Source: Betaproteobacteria bacterium
GTDB taxonomy: Bacteria; Pseudomonadota; Gammaproteobacteria; Burkholderiales; Burkholderiaceae_C
Length of the DNA: 64,000 nt
Assembly (NCBI GenBank): GCA_009921265.1
Contig: RFYV01000004.1
Span: forward strand, 1 to 64,000
Reading direction: 5' to 3'
Part shown: positions 29,513-39,228 of the stretch, one piece after another
Position numbering within the stretch: position 1 is the first letter of the stretch
Layout: each line of letters begins with the position of its first letter
Made by a program: the position numbers and the translations under genes
Notes under the pieces: model-generated
Told to the model about the DNA's origin: nothing
Seen by the model: only the letters and a program-made list of their open reading frames with translations
The model's database searches: none

Positions 29513-31378
29513 TTATGCGACCTTTCTGCGGGTTTTCCCTTGGAAGCTTGTAATGCTAGATTCAATGCCTTTTGCGTCCAGGCCTAATTGGGCAAGCAAT
29601 AAATTGGGATCTCCATGTTCAGTAAAAATATCAGGAACACCTAAACGCAACACAGGTTTTTGAATACCTGCATCTTGCAAGGCCTCTAACACTGCTGAAC
29701 CTGCGCCGCCCATTAAGGCACCCTCTTCCACCGTAACGATGATGGAATGCGAATTTGCGAGTTGAATAAGCAACTCTGTATCCAATGGTTTTGCCCAACG
29801 CATATTAGCCACTGTTGCATTGAGCGATTCAGCGGCCTTTAATACGGGATAGAGCAAAGTTCCAAAAGCTAAGATGACAAGGTCTTGTCCTTGACGCCTG
29901 ATCTCACCTTTTGCAAAAGGCAATCCTTGTAATTTGTGTTCGATAACAGTGCCTGCACCAGAACCACGTGGATAGCGCACAGCAACTGTGTGATCTTGTT
30001 TGTGTGCAGTTGTGAGTAATTGGTGACATTCATTTTCATCAGCAGGACAAGCAATACTCACGTTGGGTATGCAACGCAAAAACGCAATGTCATAAACACC
30101 TGCATGCGTGGGACCATCAGCACCAACGATGCCCGCACGATCAAGTGCCAACACCATCGGTAATTTTTGCAAAGCAACATCGTGAATCAATTGATCGTAT
30201 GCGCGTTGCAAAAAGGTGGAATAAATTGCTACTACAGGTCTTAAACCTTCGCAGGCCAAGCCCGCTGCAAAAGTGAGTGCGTGTTGTTCTGCAATTCCTA
30301 CATCAAAATAACGATCAGGAAATTTTTGGTGATAGGCCACCATGCCCGATCCTTCGCGCATCGCAGGCGTGATAGCCACTGTTAGTGGATCGACTTGCGC
30401 CATATCGCACAACCAATCTCCAAAAATATTGCTGAATGTTTTTTTAGGGGCGCTGGTTGGGGCAACAATGCCAATCGATGGATCGAATTTACTAGGGCCA
30501 TGATAGGTAACGGGATCAGCTTCAGCTAAATCGTAGCCTTGTCCTTTTTTGGTGACGACGTGTAAAAACTGCGGCCCCGAAAGTTGCTTGATATTTTCAA
30601 GCGTGGGTATCAGCGAATCTAAATCGTGACCGTCAATGGGTCCGATGTAATTGAATCCAAATTTTTCAAACAAAGTTGCAGGTACCACCAAGCCTTTGGC
30701 TTGCGATTCAAATCGCTTGGCTAATTCAAATAATGGTGGCGCGCCTTTGAGAACTTGCTTGCCCATTTCTTTTGCAGTAGCATAAAATCGTCCACTCATC
30801 AGTTGAGCCAAATAACGATTGAGCGCACCCACAGGCGGGCTGATTGACATGTCATTATCATTGAGTATGACTAAAAAATTACAGTCACTCACGCCTGCAT
30901 TGTTGAGCGCTTCAAATGCCATGCCTGCTGTCATTGCACCATCACCAATGATGGCCACCGCGCGTCGGTCTTCACCTTTTTGTTTGGCAGCCAACGCCAT
31001 ACCCAATGCTGCTGAAATACTGGTGGATGAATGAGCGGTGCCAAATGCATCAAACTCACTTTCTTCTCGACGAGGAAAGCCGCTGATACCACCCAATTGA
31101 CGCAAGGTGTTCATGCGATTTTTGCGACCCGTCAAAATTTTGTGCGGATAGGTTTGATGACCCACGTCCCAAACCAAACGATCGTGAGGCGTATTAAAAA
31201 CATGATGCAAAGCCACTGTCAATTCGACAGTTCCTAAGTTGGAACTCAAGTGACCACCCGTTTGCGAGACGGATTTGAGCAAGTAGTCTCGCAATTCATT
31301 GGCCAAGGCACGCAACTGTGGGCGCGTTAATTGCCGTACATCTTGAGGAGAATGAATTGAATCGAGTAAATCATGCAT
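29513..31378 (-). CDS. dxs: 1-deoxy-D-xylulose-5-phosphate synthase
   Basis: This thiamine-diphosphate enzyme condenses pyruvate and glyceraldehyde 3-phosphate, the first step of the MEP isoprenoid pathway, and also feeds thiamine and pyridoxal synthesis. The 621-residue protein shows [20 protein letters not shown], the cofactor motif [18 protein letters not shown], the transketolase glutamate in [16 protein letters not shown], and [18 protein letters not shown]. It lies 7 bases after the ispA end; xseB-ispA-dxs is the standard operon. Confidence 0.97.
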   Translation of the reverse strand: MHDLLDSIHSPQDVRQLTRPQLRALANELRDYLLKSVSQTGGHLSSNLGTVELTVALHHVFNTPHDRLVWDVGHQTYPHKILTGRKNRMNTLRQLGGISGFPRREESEFDAFGTAHSSTSISAALGMALAAKQKGEDRRAVAIIGDGAMTAGMAFEALNNAGVSDCNFLVILNDNDMSISPPVGALNRYLAQLMSGRFYATAKEMGKQVLKGAPPLFELAKRFESQAKGLVVPATLFEKFGFNYIGPIDGHDLDSLIPTLENIKQLSGPQFLHVVTKKGQGYDLAEADPVTYHGPSKFDPSIGIVAPTSAPKKTFSNIFGDWLCDMAQVDPLTVAITPAMREGSGMVAYHQKFPDRYFDVGIAEQHALTFAAGLACEGLRPVVAIYSTFLQRAYDQLIHDVALQKLPMVLALDRAGIVGADGPTHAGVYDIAFLRCIPNVSIACPADENECHQLLTTAHKQDHTVAVRYPRGSGAGTVIEHKLQGLPFAKGEIRRQGQDLVILAFGTLLYPVLKAAESLNATVANMRWAKPLDTELLIQLANSHSIIVTVEEGALMGGAGSAVLEALQDAGIQKPVLRLGVPDIFTEHGDPNLLLAQLGLDAKGIESSITSFQGKTRRKVA

Positions 31379-31385
31379 GTTGAAA

Positions 31386-32230
31386 TTATTTTAAACGTTG
31401 AATCATCATGTCAGCCAAGGCACCGAGTGCAAGCGTACCAGAAAGTTTGCTTTTTTTGAGCGATTCGTGCGCTTGCTCGTGCAAAAGTTGAACTTGTTGT
31501 TCCGCACCCGCTAAGCCCCACAACGAAACATAAGTGGGCTTGTAGTTTTGCGCGTCTTTTCCTGCGGTTTTTCCCAAAACACTCGAATCTGTTGTGACAT
31601 CCAATATGTCGTCAACTATTTGAAAAGCAAGACCTACGGCTTGTGAACGCTTGATAAAAGCAAAGCACCCGTTTTGAGTCGATGCATCTCTTGTAATTGT
31701 TCTGCATTGAGAGATTGACCCACGCTGGCCAAATCGATGGCTTGACCGCCTGCCATACCCGCATGACCCGCTGCTCTGGATAAAACCCGACACAACTGGG
31801 CTTGCAATTGACCTGGAATAGACGATTGAATCGGTGTTAATAATTCAAAGGCCAATGCTTGCAACGCGTCACCCGCTAATAAAGCACCAGCTTCGCCAAA
31901 TTGAACATGCACGGTGGGTTTACCACGACGAAGCACATCGTTATCCATGCAAGGCATGTCATCGTGCACCAATGAATACGCATGAATCAATTCAACGGCG
32001 CAAGCGGCTCGCAAAGCGGCTTGTTCGCGCCATGGGTCTTTGGATAAAACAGAGTCAAAAGTGGCCATCACAAGCAAAGGACGCAAACGTTTGCCACCAT
32101 CAAGAACCGCATAACGCATGGATTGACCCAACTGCGCAGGCGCATCAAGGGGCACCCACTGCATCAAATGCTGCTCTATATTTTGAAGATGAGCAGACAT
32201 CCATTTTGAAAAATCAAAAACTGCACTCAC
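31386..32230 (-). pseudogene. ispA: Farnesyl diphosphate synthase, internally deleted and frameshifted
   Basis: IspA makes geranyl and farnesyl diphosphate from C5 units. The first frame has the family FQW-like start (FDFSKWMSAH), GGKRLRPLL, the first aspartate-rich motif (YSLVHDDMPCMDND) and ends at RLKTGALL. The second frame begins FIKRSQAVGLAFQIVDDILDVT, holding the second aspartate motif, and runs to the normal end. About 21 residues expected between KTGALL and FIKRSQ are missing and the join is out of frame, implying loss of roughly 60 to 65 bases. I place the start at the GTG at 32230, which overlaps the xseB stop (GTGA); an ATG at 32245 is the alternative. Confidence 0.88.
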
Positions 32231-32463
32231 GTCGTGGGTTTCCAATCTTTTAACTGACCATCCTCTAATATTTTGATTTGTTGCTCGATACTGTCTAATT
32301 TAGTTTTACAAAACGAAATCAAAAAAGCCCCGCGTTGATAGGCTTGTAACAAATCATCCAACGGCAACTGCCCTGTTTCCATGCGCGCGACCAATTGCTC
32401 AAGCTCTTGCTGAGCCGACTCATAACTAGAAGGCTGATCGGGAGCGGCAGGGGTTTTGGCCAT
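32227..32463 (-). CDS. xseB: Exodeoxyribonuclease VII small subunit
   Basis: XseB is the helical small subunit that binds XseA in many copies to form exonuclease VII. The 78-residue protein has the family core [32 protein letters not shown] and the C-terminal [10 protein letters not shown]. The start at [10 protein letters not shown] is chosen; the longer frame is not like the family. It is the first gene of the xseB-ispA-dxs operon. Confidence 0.93.
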   Translation of the reverse strand: MAKTPAAPDQPSSYESAQQELEQLVARMETGQLPLDDLLQAYQRGAFLISFCKTKLDSIEQQIKILEDGQLKDWKPTT

Positions 32464-32557
32464 GATGCGAGCTAGATTGAATCTAAAGTAATCAAAGATG
32501 GATATTGTAGTGTCCTCGAATAAACACCACAGTAAAGGGTACAATCCCTGTCCCCTG

Positions 32558-32581
32558 CTTGGATCGGTTCCAAGTTTTTTT
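32558..32581 (+). terminator. Hairpin plus T-run upstream of the Rieske oxygenase gene
   Basis: CTTGGA (32558-32563) pairs with TCCAAG (32569-32574) and is followed by seven T on the plus strand. As the neighbours are divergent, no upstream plus-strand gene needs this terminator, so it may attenuate the oxygenase transcript. A second small stem, CTCCC/GGGAG, lies nearer the start codon. Confidence 0.5.
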
Positions 32582-32629
32582 AAACCATTCCATTTTCTCC
32601 CTGTGGGGAGTCTTTAGGTCAGGTCACCC

Positions 32630-33757
32630 ATGTCTGATTTAAGTCTTCAACTGCAGCAGGCTTCTAGCCAACTTCCAGTTTCAATCTACTTTGATGAAGT
32701 ACTTTTTGCTCGCGAAAAAGAGCAATTGTTTCGTCAAGGGCCTCTGTACGTCGGTCACTCATTGGCTGCTCCCGAATTGGGCGACTACATGTCGCTTCCA
32801 CAAGAACAACACGGCCGCGCTTTGGTGCATACACCCAAAGGTATTAAACTCATCTCCAATGTTTGTCGGCATCGACAAGCCGTCATGCTCAAAGGCCGAG
32901 GTAATTTATTTCAAGGTCAAACAACGACAGGCGGAAATATTGTTTGTCCCTTGCATCGTTGGACTTATTCGTCATCGGGCCAGTTGTTAGGCGCTCCCCA
33001 TTTTGAGCAAGACCCCTGCCTGAATTTAAAAAATTATCCACTTCGTGAATGGAATGGATTGCTATTTGAAGACAACGGTCGCGATATTGCCAAAGATTTG
33101 TCTCAGATGTCAACCCAAAAAGATTTAGATTTTTCTGGCTATCAACTCGATCATGTGGAATTGCACGAATGCAATTACAACTGGAAAACATTTATTGAAG
33201 TTTATTTAGAAGACTATCATGTAGGACCTTTCCATCCTGGTTTGGGTAATTTTGTTACCTGCGAAGATCTGACATGGCAATTCAATTCCGAGTATTCGGT
33301 ACAAACCGTTGGTGTGGCCAATCAACTCAAACAATCGGGCAGTGCGGTCTACGAACAATGGCATCAACAACTCATGAAATATCAAAATGGCGTACCCCCC
33401 ACTAAGGGAGCTATTTGGCTCACCTATTACCCGCACATCATGGTGGAGTGGTATCCGCACGTACTTACCGTCTCCACACTTCATCCGATTGGCGTTGATA
33501 AAACCCTCAATCAAGTCGAGTTTTATTACCCCGAAGAAATTGTTGCGTTTGAGCGCGAGTTTGTACAAGCGCAACGGGCCGCATATATGGAAACATGCCT
33601 CGAAGACGATGAAATTGCCGAACGCATGGACGCAGGGCGCAAAGCATTGTTTTTAAGAGGCGATAACGAAATGGGGCCGTATCAAAGCCCGATGGAAGAT
33701 GGCATGCAACATTTCCATGAATGGTATCGCAAGCGCATGGCAACAGATATTAAATAA
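32630..33757 (+). CDS. Rieske-type aromatic-ring-hydroxylating oxygenase, alpha subunit
   Basis: The 375-residue protein has a Rieske [2Fe-2S] site (C79-R-H81 and C106-P-L-H109) followed by the non-haem iron site with H197 and H202 in EDYHVGPFHPGL. This is the layout of single-component or three-component oxygenase alpha subunits, which hydroxylate or demethylate aromatic and quaternary-amine compounds with electrons from a separate reductase. No reductase or ferredoxin gene is adjacent, so the electron donor must be encoded elsewhere. The substrate is unknown. It is followed 10 bases later by a sulfurtransferase gene. Confidence 0.88.
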   Translation: MSDLSLQLQQASSQLPVSIYFDEVLFAREKEQLFRQGPLYVGHSLAAPELGDYMSLPQEQHGRALVHTPKGIKLISNVCRHRQAVMLKGRGNLFQGQTTTGGNIVCPLHRWTYSSSGQLLGAPHFEQDPCLNLKNYPLREWNGLLFEDNGRDIAKDLSQMSTQKDLDFSGYQLDHVELHECNYNWKTFIEVYLEDYHVGPFHPGLGNFVTCEDLTWQFNSEYSVQTVGVANQLKQSGSAVYEQWHQQLMKYQNGVPPTKGAIWLTYYPHIMVEWYPHVLTVSTLHPIGVDKTLNQVEFYYPEEIVAFEREFVQAQRAAYMETCLEDDEIAERMDAGRKALFLRGDNEMGPYQSPMEDGMQHFHEWYRKRMATDIK

Positions 33758-33767
33758 CAGGGCATTG

Positions 33768-34625
33768 ATGTACCACACACTCATTACCGTTGATCAATTA
33801 AAAAATTTGACGACACAAACATCGCCCTTAAGAATTTTTGATTGCAGTGCAGATTTGATGAAGCCCGAAACAGGACTTCAACAATTTGAAAAAATACATA
33901 TTCAAAACGCAACACACGTTGATTTAAACCAATCCTTGTCTGCGCACGATGACATGCCCCGAGTCAACGGCGGCAGACATCCTTTGCCCACGCGAGAAGT
34001 GTTTGCGCAATGGTTGGGCTCGCAAGGCATTGATCACAACACGCAAGTAGTTGTGTATGACCGACAAAACGCCAATTACTGCGGTCGTCTGTGGTGGATG
34101 CTCAAATGGTGTGGACACCAAGCAGTTGCGGTATTAGACGGCGGCTTTCAAGCGTGGGAGGCGTCACAAGGCGCGTGCGCATCGGGTCAAAGTGTTGCAC
34201 CCCTTGCCAAAAAATTTGAACTCAAAACAGAATTAGCCACGCTAAAAACAACGCAAGAAGTGTCGCAGCAATTGGGCAAGCCCACGCAACATTTGATTGA
34301 TGCGAGAGCTACGCTGCGCTTTAATGGCGAAGTCGAACCCTTAGATCCCATTGCAGGCCATATTCCTGGCGCACTCAATCGGCCCTTTGGACTCAACATG
34401 AATGACAAAGGTTTTTTTAAAAGTCCACAAGAATTGCTAAAAGAATTTGAAGCACTCTTGGCAGGCCGCAATCCACAAGACGTCGTTCATCATTGCGGCA
34501 GTGGCGTAAGTGCCGTACCCAACATCATCGCAATGGAAGTCGCAGGCCTTGGCCACACAGCACTTTATGCGGGCAGCTGGAGCGAATGGTGCAACACCCC
34601 CAAGCTTCCCTGCGTTACCAAATAA
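33768..34625 (+). CDS. Two-domain rhodanese sulfurtransferase
   Basis: The 285-residue protein has two rhodanese domains: an inactive N-terminal one (VVYDRQNANYCGRLWWMLKWCG) and a C-terminal one with the active-site loop HHCGSGVSAVPN. The CGSGVS loop resembles 3-mercaptopyruvate sulfurtransferases (SseA type) more than thiosulfate-specific rhodaneses (CRKGVT). It transfers sulfane sulfur to cyanide or thiols. The ATG at 33768 follows the Rieske gene closely, so the two are probably co-transcribed. Its stop is followed directly by the repeated element at 34631. Confidence 0.9.
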   Translation: MYHTLITVDQLKNLTTQTSPLRIFDCSADLMKPETGLQQFEKIHIQNATHVDLNQSLSAHDDMPRVNGGRHPLPTREVFAQWLGSQGIDHNTQVVVYDRQNANYCGRLWWMLKWCGHQAVAVLDGGFQAWEASQGACASGQSVAPLAKKFELKTELATLKTTQEVSQQLGKPTQHLIDARATLRFNGEVEPLDPIAGHIPGALNRPFGLNMNDKGFFKSPQELLKEFEALLAGRNPQDVVHHCGSGVSAVPNIIAMEVAGLGHTALYAGSWSEWCNTPKLPCVTK

Positions 34626-34630
34626 ATTGG

Positions 34631-34658
34631 GGTCAGTTAACAATTAATTATTGAAAAT
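34631..34658. repeat. Copy A of a 28-base dispersed element
   Basis: The 28 bases match 40952-40979 at 25 positions. The core GGTCAG-TAACAATTAATT is preceded here by AAATTGG. It spans the stop codon of the convergent ZIP gene. Both copies sit at the meeting point of two convergent genes. Confidence 0.75.
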
Positions 34659-35417
34659 CGATGTGCTGATGGTGACCAGCGCAATACCCGCAAACAACCA
34701 AATGATTTGCGCCAATGTTGCTGACATGCTCAATCGTTTTTGTAACTGAGGAATTAAATCAGCCAATGCAACATAGATGTAACTGCTACTGGCAACGGTG
34801 AGTAGATAAGGCAATAAAGATTGATGTCCATCTATTAATGCATAACCACATAAGCCGCCCAACACCGTAATGCCCCCTGCCATAGATAATTTGATTAATG
34901 CCTTTTGAGGTTGCTGTGTTGATTGTTGCAATACAATTAAGTCCCCAATGTGATGCGGCACTTCGTGAGCCAATATCGCAACCGAAGCAGCAACACCCAA
35001 GGTGGTGTCAACCAAAAAAGCGGCGGCCACTAAAATACCATCACCAAACGCGTGAATGCTGTCGCCCAACAAAACCGCCCAACTACCCGACATTTTTTCG
35101 TCATTATGATGGTGATGATGCTCGTAACTTCCGTGATGACTGTGCTCATGCCCGTGATGCCACAACTCTGCTTTGTCTAACAAAAAGAAAAATACAACGC
35201 CAATGAGCAATGTTAAAAATAACCGATGCGGTGACGTGCCCGATTCAAATGCTTCAGGCAACAAATGCATAAAGGCTGTAGCCAACAATGCACCTGCCGC
35301 CAAACTCAGCAACTGCTGAGTCAAGCGAGATAACAATGCACGCGCCAGCATCGCAGCGATTAACACACTGCCCACACCCGCTAAAAATGTACCGATCAAG
35401 ATATTAAGCAATGTCAT
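34644..35417 (-). CDS. ZIP-family divalent metal transporter
   Basis: The 257-residue membrane protein has about eight helices and the two metal-site motifs of the family: HAFGDGILVAAAFL in helix IV and HEVPHHIGDLIVLQQ in helix V. A His-rich cytoplasmic loop (HHGHEHSHHGSYEHHHHH) separates the early helices. ZIP proteins bring zinc, iron or related metals into the cytoplasm; which metal is unknown. The last codons overlap the repeated element at 34631-34658. Confidence 0.92.
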   Translation of the reverse strand: MTLLNILIGTFLAGVGSVLIAAMLARALLSRLTQQLLSLAAGALLATAFMHLLPEAFESGTSPHRLFLTLLIGVVFFFLLDKAELWHHGHEHSHHGSYEHHHHHNDEKMSGSWAVLLGDSIHAFGDGILVAAAFLVDTTLGVAASVAILAHEVPHHIGDLIVLQQSTQQPQKALIKLSMAGGITVLGGLCGYALIDGHQSLLPYLLTVASSSYIYVALADLIPQLQKRLSMSATLAQIIWLFAGIALVTISTSIFNN

Positions 35418-35436
35418 GGTGTTAATTTAAAAAACA

Positions 35437-36330
35437 TCATCCAACGCCGTGTTGTTTGAACCAAGCCAAGGCTTTTAACCAACCGTCTTGTGCGGGTTGT
35501 TGACGATAGGTAGGCCTGTAATCCGCATGAAAAGCATGCGGCGCATCGGGATAAATCACAAACTGCGATTGCTTAGCGCGTGTGGTTGATTGCATCAATG
35601 CATTTTTTAATTGATTGACATGATCTACAGGAATGCCTGTATCTGCACTACCATACAACCCCAAAATAGGCGCTTGCATTTTGCCAACCATATCGATGGG
35701 ATGCGTGGGTGATTGAGGTGTGGCCTTACCATGAATGCGTCCATACCAAGCAACAGCGGCTTTGACCGAAGGATTGTGAGCGGCATAAAGCAAGGTTTGC
35801 CGACCGCCCCAACAAAAACCCGTAACACCCAATTGATCAACACGCGCGCCTTGCGACTTGGCCCACGCCACACACGCATCCAAATCATTCATCACTTGCA
35901 CGTCGGGTACTTTTTCAATGACCTCTGCAAACATCATGGCAATTTCACCATAGGACTGAGGGTCGCCTTGTCTCACAAACAATTCAGGAGCGATGGCCAT
36001 GTAACCTTGAAGAGCAAATCTGCGCGTCACATCAGCAATGTATTCGTGAACACCAAAAACTTCAGACAAAACCAAAATCACTGGCAAATTGGTTTTGCCT
36101 GCAGGTGCTGATCGAAACGCTGGCATCTTAAAACCATTGACATCAATGGTGACTTCGCCTTGAATCAATCCATCGCTGGGTGTTTTGATCGCCGTTTGCG
36201 CAACCACAGGCCATGCCGCAGCGCAATATCCCACACCCACTGCAGTTTTTAAAGCCAATCGACGAGTCGGTGCTTGAATGTGATTGATATCAACATTGAG
36301 CAAGGCTTGTACGTCAGTTAAGTTTTGCAT
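35437..36330 (-). CDS. Dienelactone hydrolase family protein, exported
   Basis: The 297-residue alpha/beta hydrolase has the catalytic triad of the family: Cys in GVTGFCWGGRQ, Asp in GSADTGIPVDH and His in PDAPHAFHADY. The N-terminus has TRRLALKTAVGVGYCAAAWP followed by VVAQ, resembling a twin-arginine-type export signal. Family members cleave dienelactone or related esters in aromatic degradation, which would suit the Rieske oxygenase nearby, but the substrate is not shown by the sequence. Confidence 0.88.
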   Translation of the reverse strand: MQNLTDVQALLNVDINHIQAPTRRLALKTAVGVGYCAAAWPVVAQTAIKTPSDGLIQGEVTIDVNGFKMPAFRSAPAGKTNLPVILVLSEVFGVHEYIADVTRRFALQGYMAIAPELFVRQGDPQSYGEIAMMFAEVIEKVPDVQVMNDLDACVAWAKSQGARVDQLGVTGFCWGGRQTLLYAAHNPSVKAAVAWYGRIHGKATPQSPTHPIDMVGKMQAPILGLYGSADTGIPVDHVNQLKNALMQSTTRAKQSQFVIYPDAPHAFHADYRPTYRQQPAQDGWLKALAWFKQHGVG

Positions 36331-36369
36331 ATTGAATCTCCTGTTTAAAAGTATTTTCGCTTCAAACCG

Positions 36370-39141
36370 TCAATGTGCTTCGTCCCAATTGTGACCCACG
36401 CCCACTTCCGCCAACAAATCGACTTTGAGTTTAGCAACGCTGGCCATGATGCGAGGAATTTTTGTTTTAAGCCAAGCCTCTTCTGCTTGCGGTACTTCAA
36501 ACACCAATTCATCGTGTACTTGCATGATCATGCGTGTGCCGCGTTTTTCTTCGTCCAATACCTGTTGCACTTTCACCATACTGAGTTTGATGAGATCTGC
36601 GGCCGTGCCTTGCATCGGCGCATTAATGGCTGCGCGTTCTGCACCCGCACGACGCGGGCCATTGGGCGAATTGATTTCTGGCAAATACAAGCGTCGACCA
36701 AAAACGGTTTCGACATAACCTTGCGCTTTGGCTTGTTGTCGCGTCTTATCCATGTAACGCTTGACACCCGCAAAGCGTTGAAAATATCTTTCGATGTAAT
36801 TTTTGGCGGCTGTGTTGTCAATTGTGAGTGCTTTTGCCAAACCGTACGCGCTCATGCCATAAATCAAACCAAAATTAATCACCTTGGCATAGCGACGCTG
36901 CTCATTGCTCACTTGATCGGTTGCGATACCAAAAATTTCTGAAGCGGTTGCTCGGTGCACGTCCAAGCCTTGATGAAACGCTCGTAACAATGCTTCGTCC
37001 TCACTGATGTGCGCCATGATTCGTAATTCAATCTGACTGTAGTCTGCACTCGCGATCACACAGCCAGGCGCAGCAACAAATGCTTCGCGAACTTTTCTGC
37101 CCTCGGCGGTACGAATCGGAATATTTTGTAGATTGGGCTCGTTGCTCGACAAGCGACCCGTTACCGCAACCGCTTGCGCGTAGTGGGTGTGAACGCGCCC
37201 TGTGCGTGGCAAAGCCAAGCCTGCTAATTTATCGGTATATGTATTTTTGAGTTTAGATAAACTACGATGCTCTAAAATTTTTGCAGGTAGCGGATAGTCT
37301 TCGGCTAATTTTTCTAATACTTCTTCGTCGGTACTTCTCGCACCGCTCGTAGTTTTTTTAATCACTGGCAAACCCAATCGATCAAAAAATATTTCGCCCA
37401 ATTGTTTGGGTGATTGCAAATTAAAAGGCTGGCCCGCAATTTCATAAGCCTCTTTTTCGATTTGCAATATCCGTTGCCCTAACGAGTGACTTTGCGTGGC
37501 CAACTGCTCAGCATTGATTAACACGCCATTGCGCTCGATGCGATATAAGGCCTCACTGCTGGCAATTTCTAATTCATAAATGAAACGCATTTTGTCATCG
37601 GCTTGCAAAACGGGCCATAAACGTTGATGCACACACCAAGTGAAATCTGCGTCTTCGCACGCATATTGCGACGCGAGATCGATATCGACTTGATCAAACG
37701 TGATTTGGTGCGCGCCCTTACCACACAAATCTTCGAACGACAAACCTTTGCGGTTAAGATGCCTTTGCGCCAAACTCTCTAAGCTGTGTTGTTTGTGAAC
37801 TTCTAAAACATAACTTTGCAACATGGTGTCGTGCGCATAGCCCTTCACCTCGATGCCGTGATTGGCAAACACATGTCGATCGTATTTAACATGCTGACCC
37901 AACTTGAAACGCAATGCGTCTTCTAACCAAGGCTTGAGCTGCGCCAAAATCTCATCTCTGGATAATTGTTGATGCGCGTCATGCGAGGTGTGCGCCAAAG
38001 GCATATAAGCCGCCTCGCCCGCATTCAAACAAAAACTAATGCCCACAATAAACGCTTGCATGTCGTGAATCGACGTGGTCTCGGTATCAATAGCAACCAA
38101 GGGTGCCGATTTGATTTTTTCAAACCACCCCTGCCATTGCGCTTGCGTCAAAATCGTTTCATACGATTGATTAATGACGACGTCGGGAATGCTGTCGAAC
38201 AAATCACCAGAATTAGATTCAAAAGATGCGATTTCTGCTGAAGTTGACTGTCCGACCAAATCGTCAAGCGTTTTAATCAATCCTTTAAATCCAAAACGTG
38301 TATAAAAATCTTTTAAAGCCGTGTTGTCGGGTGCGTTGATGCGCACATCATCGAGCGCGGGCAATGAAGAAACATAGTTGCTTAAATCGCAATCTGTTTT
38401 AATCGTGACCAATGCCTTGCCTTGCGGTAACCAATCCTTGGCTTTGCGTAAATTTTCTCCTGCAACGCCTTTGATCTCATCGGCCTTTTGCATCAATGCA
38501 TCAAGAGATCCATATTCGTTGAGCCACTTGGCCGCTGTTTTGGGCCCTACCTTTTCAACGCCTGGCACGTTATCAACGGTGTCGCCAACCAAGGTTTGAA
38601 AATCAATCATCAAACTCGGAGGCACGCCAAATTCCTCGGTCACCCCTTCTACATCGCGACGTTTGCCGTTCATGGTGTCGATGATGGTGATGTGATCATT
38701 GACGAGTTGACTCAAATCTTTGTCGCCACTGGAAACAATCACTTGCATGTTTTGTTGCACCGCCATTTGAGCCAAGGTTCCAATGACATCATCAGCCTCG
38801 ACACCCGGCACATCGAGCACGCGCCAGCCCATTAATTTGACCAATTCGTGAATCGGCTCGATTTGTAAGCGCAAATCGTCGGGCATCGGAGAACGATTAG
38901 CCTTGTAGGCAGGATATAAGTCATCTCTAAATGTGGGGCCCTTTGCATCAAACACGCAAACGGCGTATTGGGCTTTCACATCCTTGCGCAGGCTTTGCAT
39001 CATATTGACCATGCCTCGAATCGCCCCTGTGGGGAGGCTGCTCGCGTCGCCTGCCACGGCGCGCAAATCGGGCATGGCATGAAAGGCACGGTATAAATAA
39101 CTGGATCCGTCAACCAGCAACAGGGTGGGTTTATCGCTCAT
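36370..39141 (-). CDS. polA: DNA polymerase I
   Basis: Pol I fills repair gaps and removes RNA primers. The 923-residue protein has all three domains: a 5'-3' exonuclease (LLLVDGSSYLYRAFHAMP, VEADDVIGTLA, SSGDKDLSQLV), a 3'-5' exonuclease that keeps acidic residues (VAIDTETTSIHDM), and the polymerase (ASADYSQIELRIMAHIS, RRYAKVINFGLIYGMSAYGLA, MIMQVHDELVFEVP). Length is normal. It is divergent from thrB and precedes the dienelactone hydrolase gene on the same strand. Confidence 0.98.
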   Translation of the reverse strand: MSDKPTLLLVDGSSYLYRAFHAMPDLRAVAGDASSLPTGAIRGMVNMMQSLRKDVKAQYAVCVFDAKGPTFRDDLYPAYKANRSPMPDDLRLQIEPIHELVKLMGWRVLDVPGVEADDVIGTLAQMAVQQNMQVIVSSGDKDLSQLVNDHITIIDTMNGKRRDVEGVTEEFGVPPSLMIDFQTLVGDTVDNVPGVEKVGPKTAAKWLNEYGSLDALMQKADEIKGVAGENLRKAKDWLPQGKALVTIKTDCDLSNYVSSLPALDDVRINAPDNTALKDFYTRFGFKGLIKTLDDLVGQSTSAEIASFESNSGDLFDSIPDVVINQSYETILTQAQWQGWFEKIKSAPLVAIDTETTSIHDMQAFIVGISFCLNAGEAAYMPLAHTSHDAHQQLSRDEILAQLKPWLEDALRFKLGQHVKYDRHVFANHGIEVKGYAHDTMLQSYVLEVHKQHSLESLAQRHLNRKGLSFEDLCGKGAHQITFDQVDIDLASQYACEDADFTWCVHQRLWPVLQADDKMRFIYELEIASSEALYRIERNGVLINAEQLATQSHSLGQRILQIEKEAYEIAGQPFNLQSPKQLGEIFFDRLGLPVIKKTTSGARSTDEEVLEKLAEDYPLPAKILEHRSLSKLKNTYTDKLAGLALPRTGRVHTHYAQAVAVTGRLSSNEPNLQNIPIRTAEGRKVREAFVAAPGCVIASADYSQIELRIMAHISEDEALLRAFHQGLDVHRATASEIFGIATDQVSNEQRRYAKVINFGLIYGMSAYGLAKALTIDNTAAKNYIERYFQRFAGVKRYMDKTRQQAKAQGYVETVFGRRLYLPEINSPNGPRRAGAERAAINAPMQGTAADLIKLSMVKVQQVLDEEKRGTRMIMQVHDELVFEVPQAEEAWLKTKIPRIMASVAKLKVDLLAEVGVGHNWDEAH

Positions 39142-39228
39142 ACCTCCATTGTGCCTTTAGTCTTAGCCCCTACAATCGAACTCTGCAAACCTCATCGGTC
39201 CTTTTTAATCCTTTATCTTTCATTCTTC

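Noticed and set aside
31386..32245. Programmed frameshift explaining the split ispA (and the other split genes)
   Set aside because: Conserved codons are missing at each join, and no shared slippery sequence is seen; frameshifting or bypassing cannot restore deleted residues.
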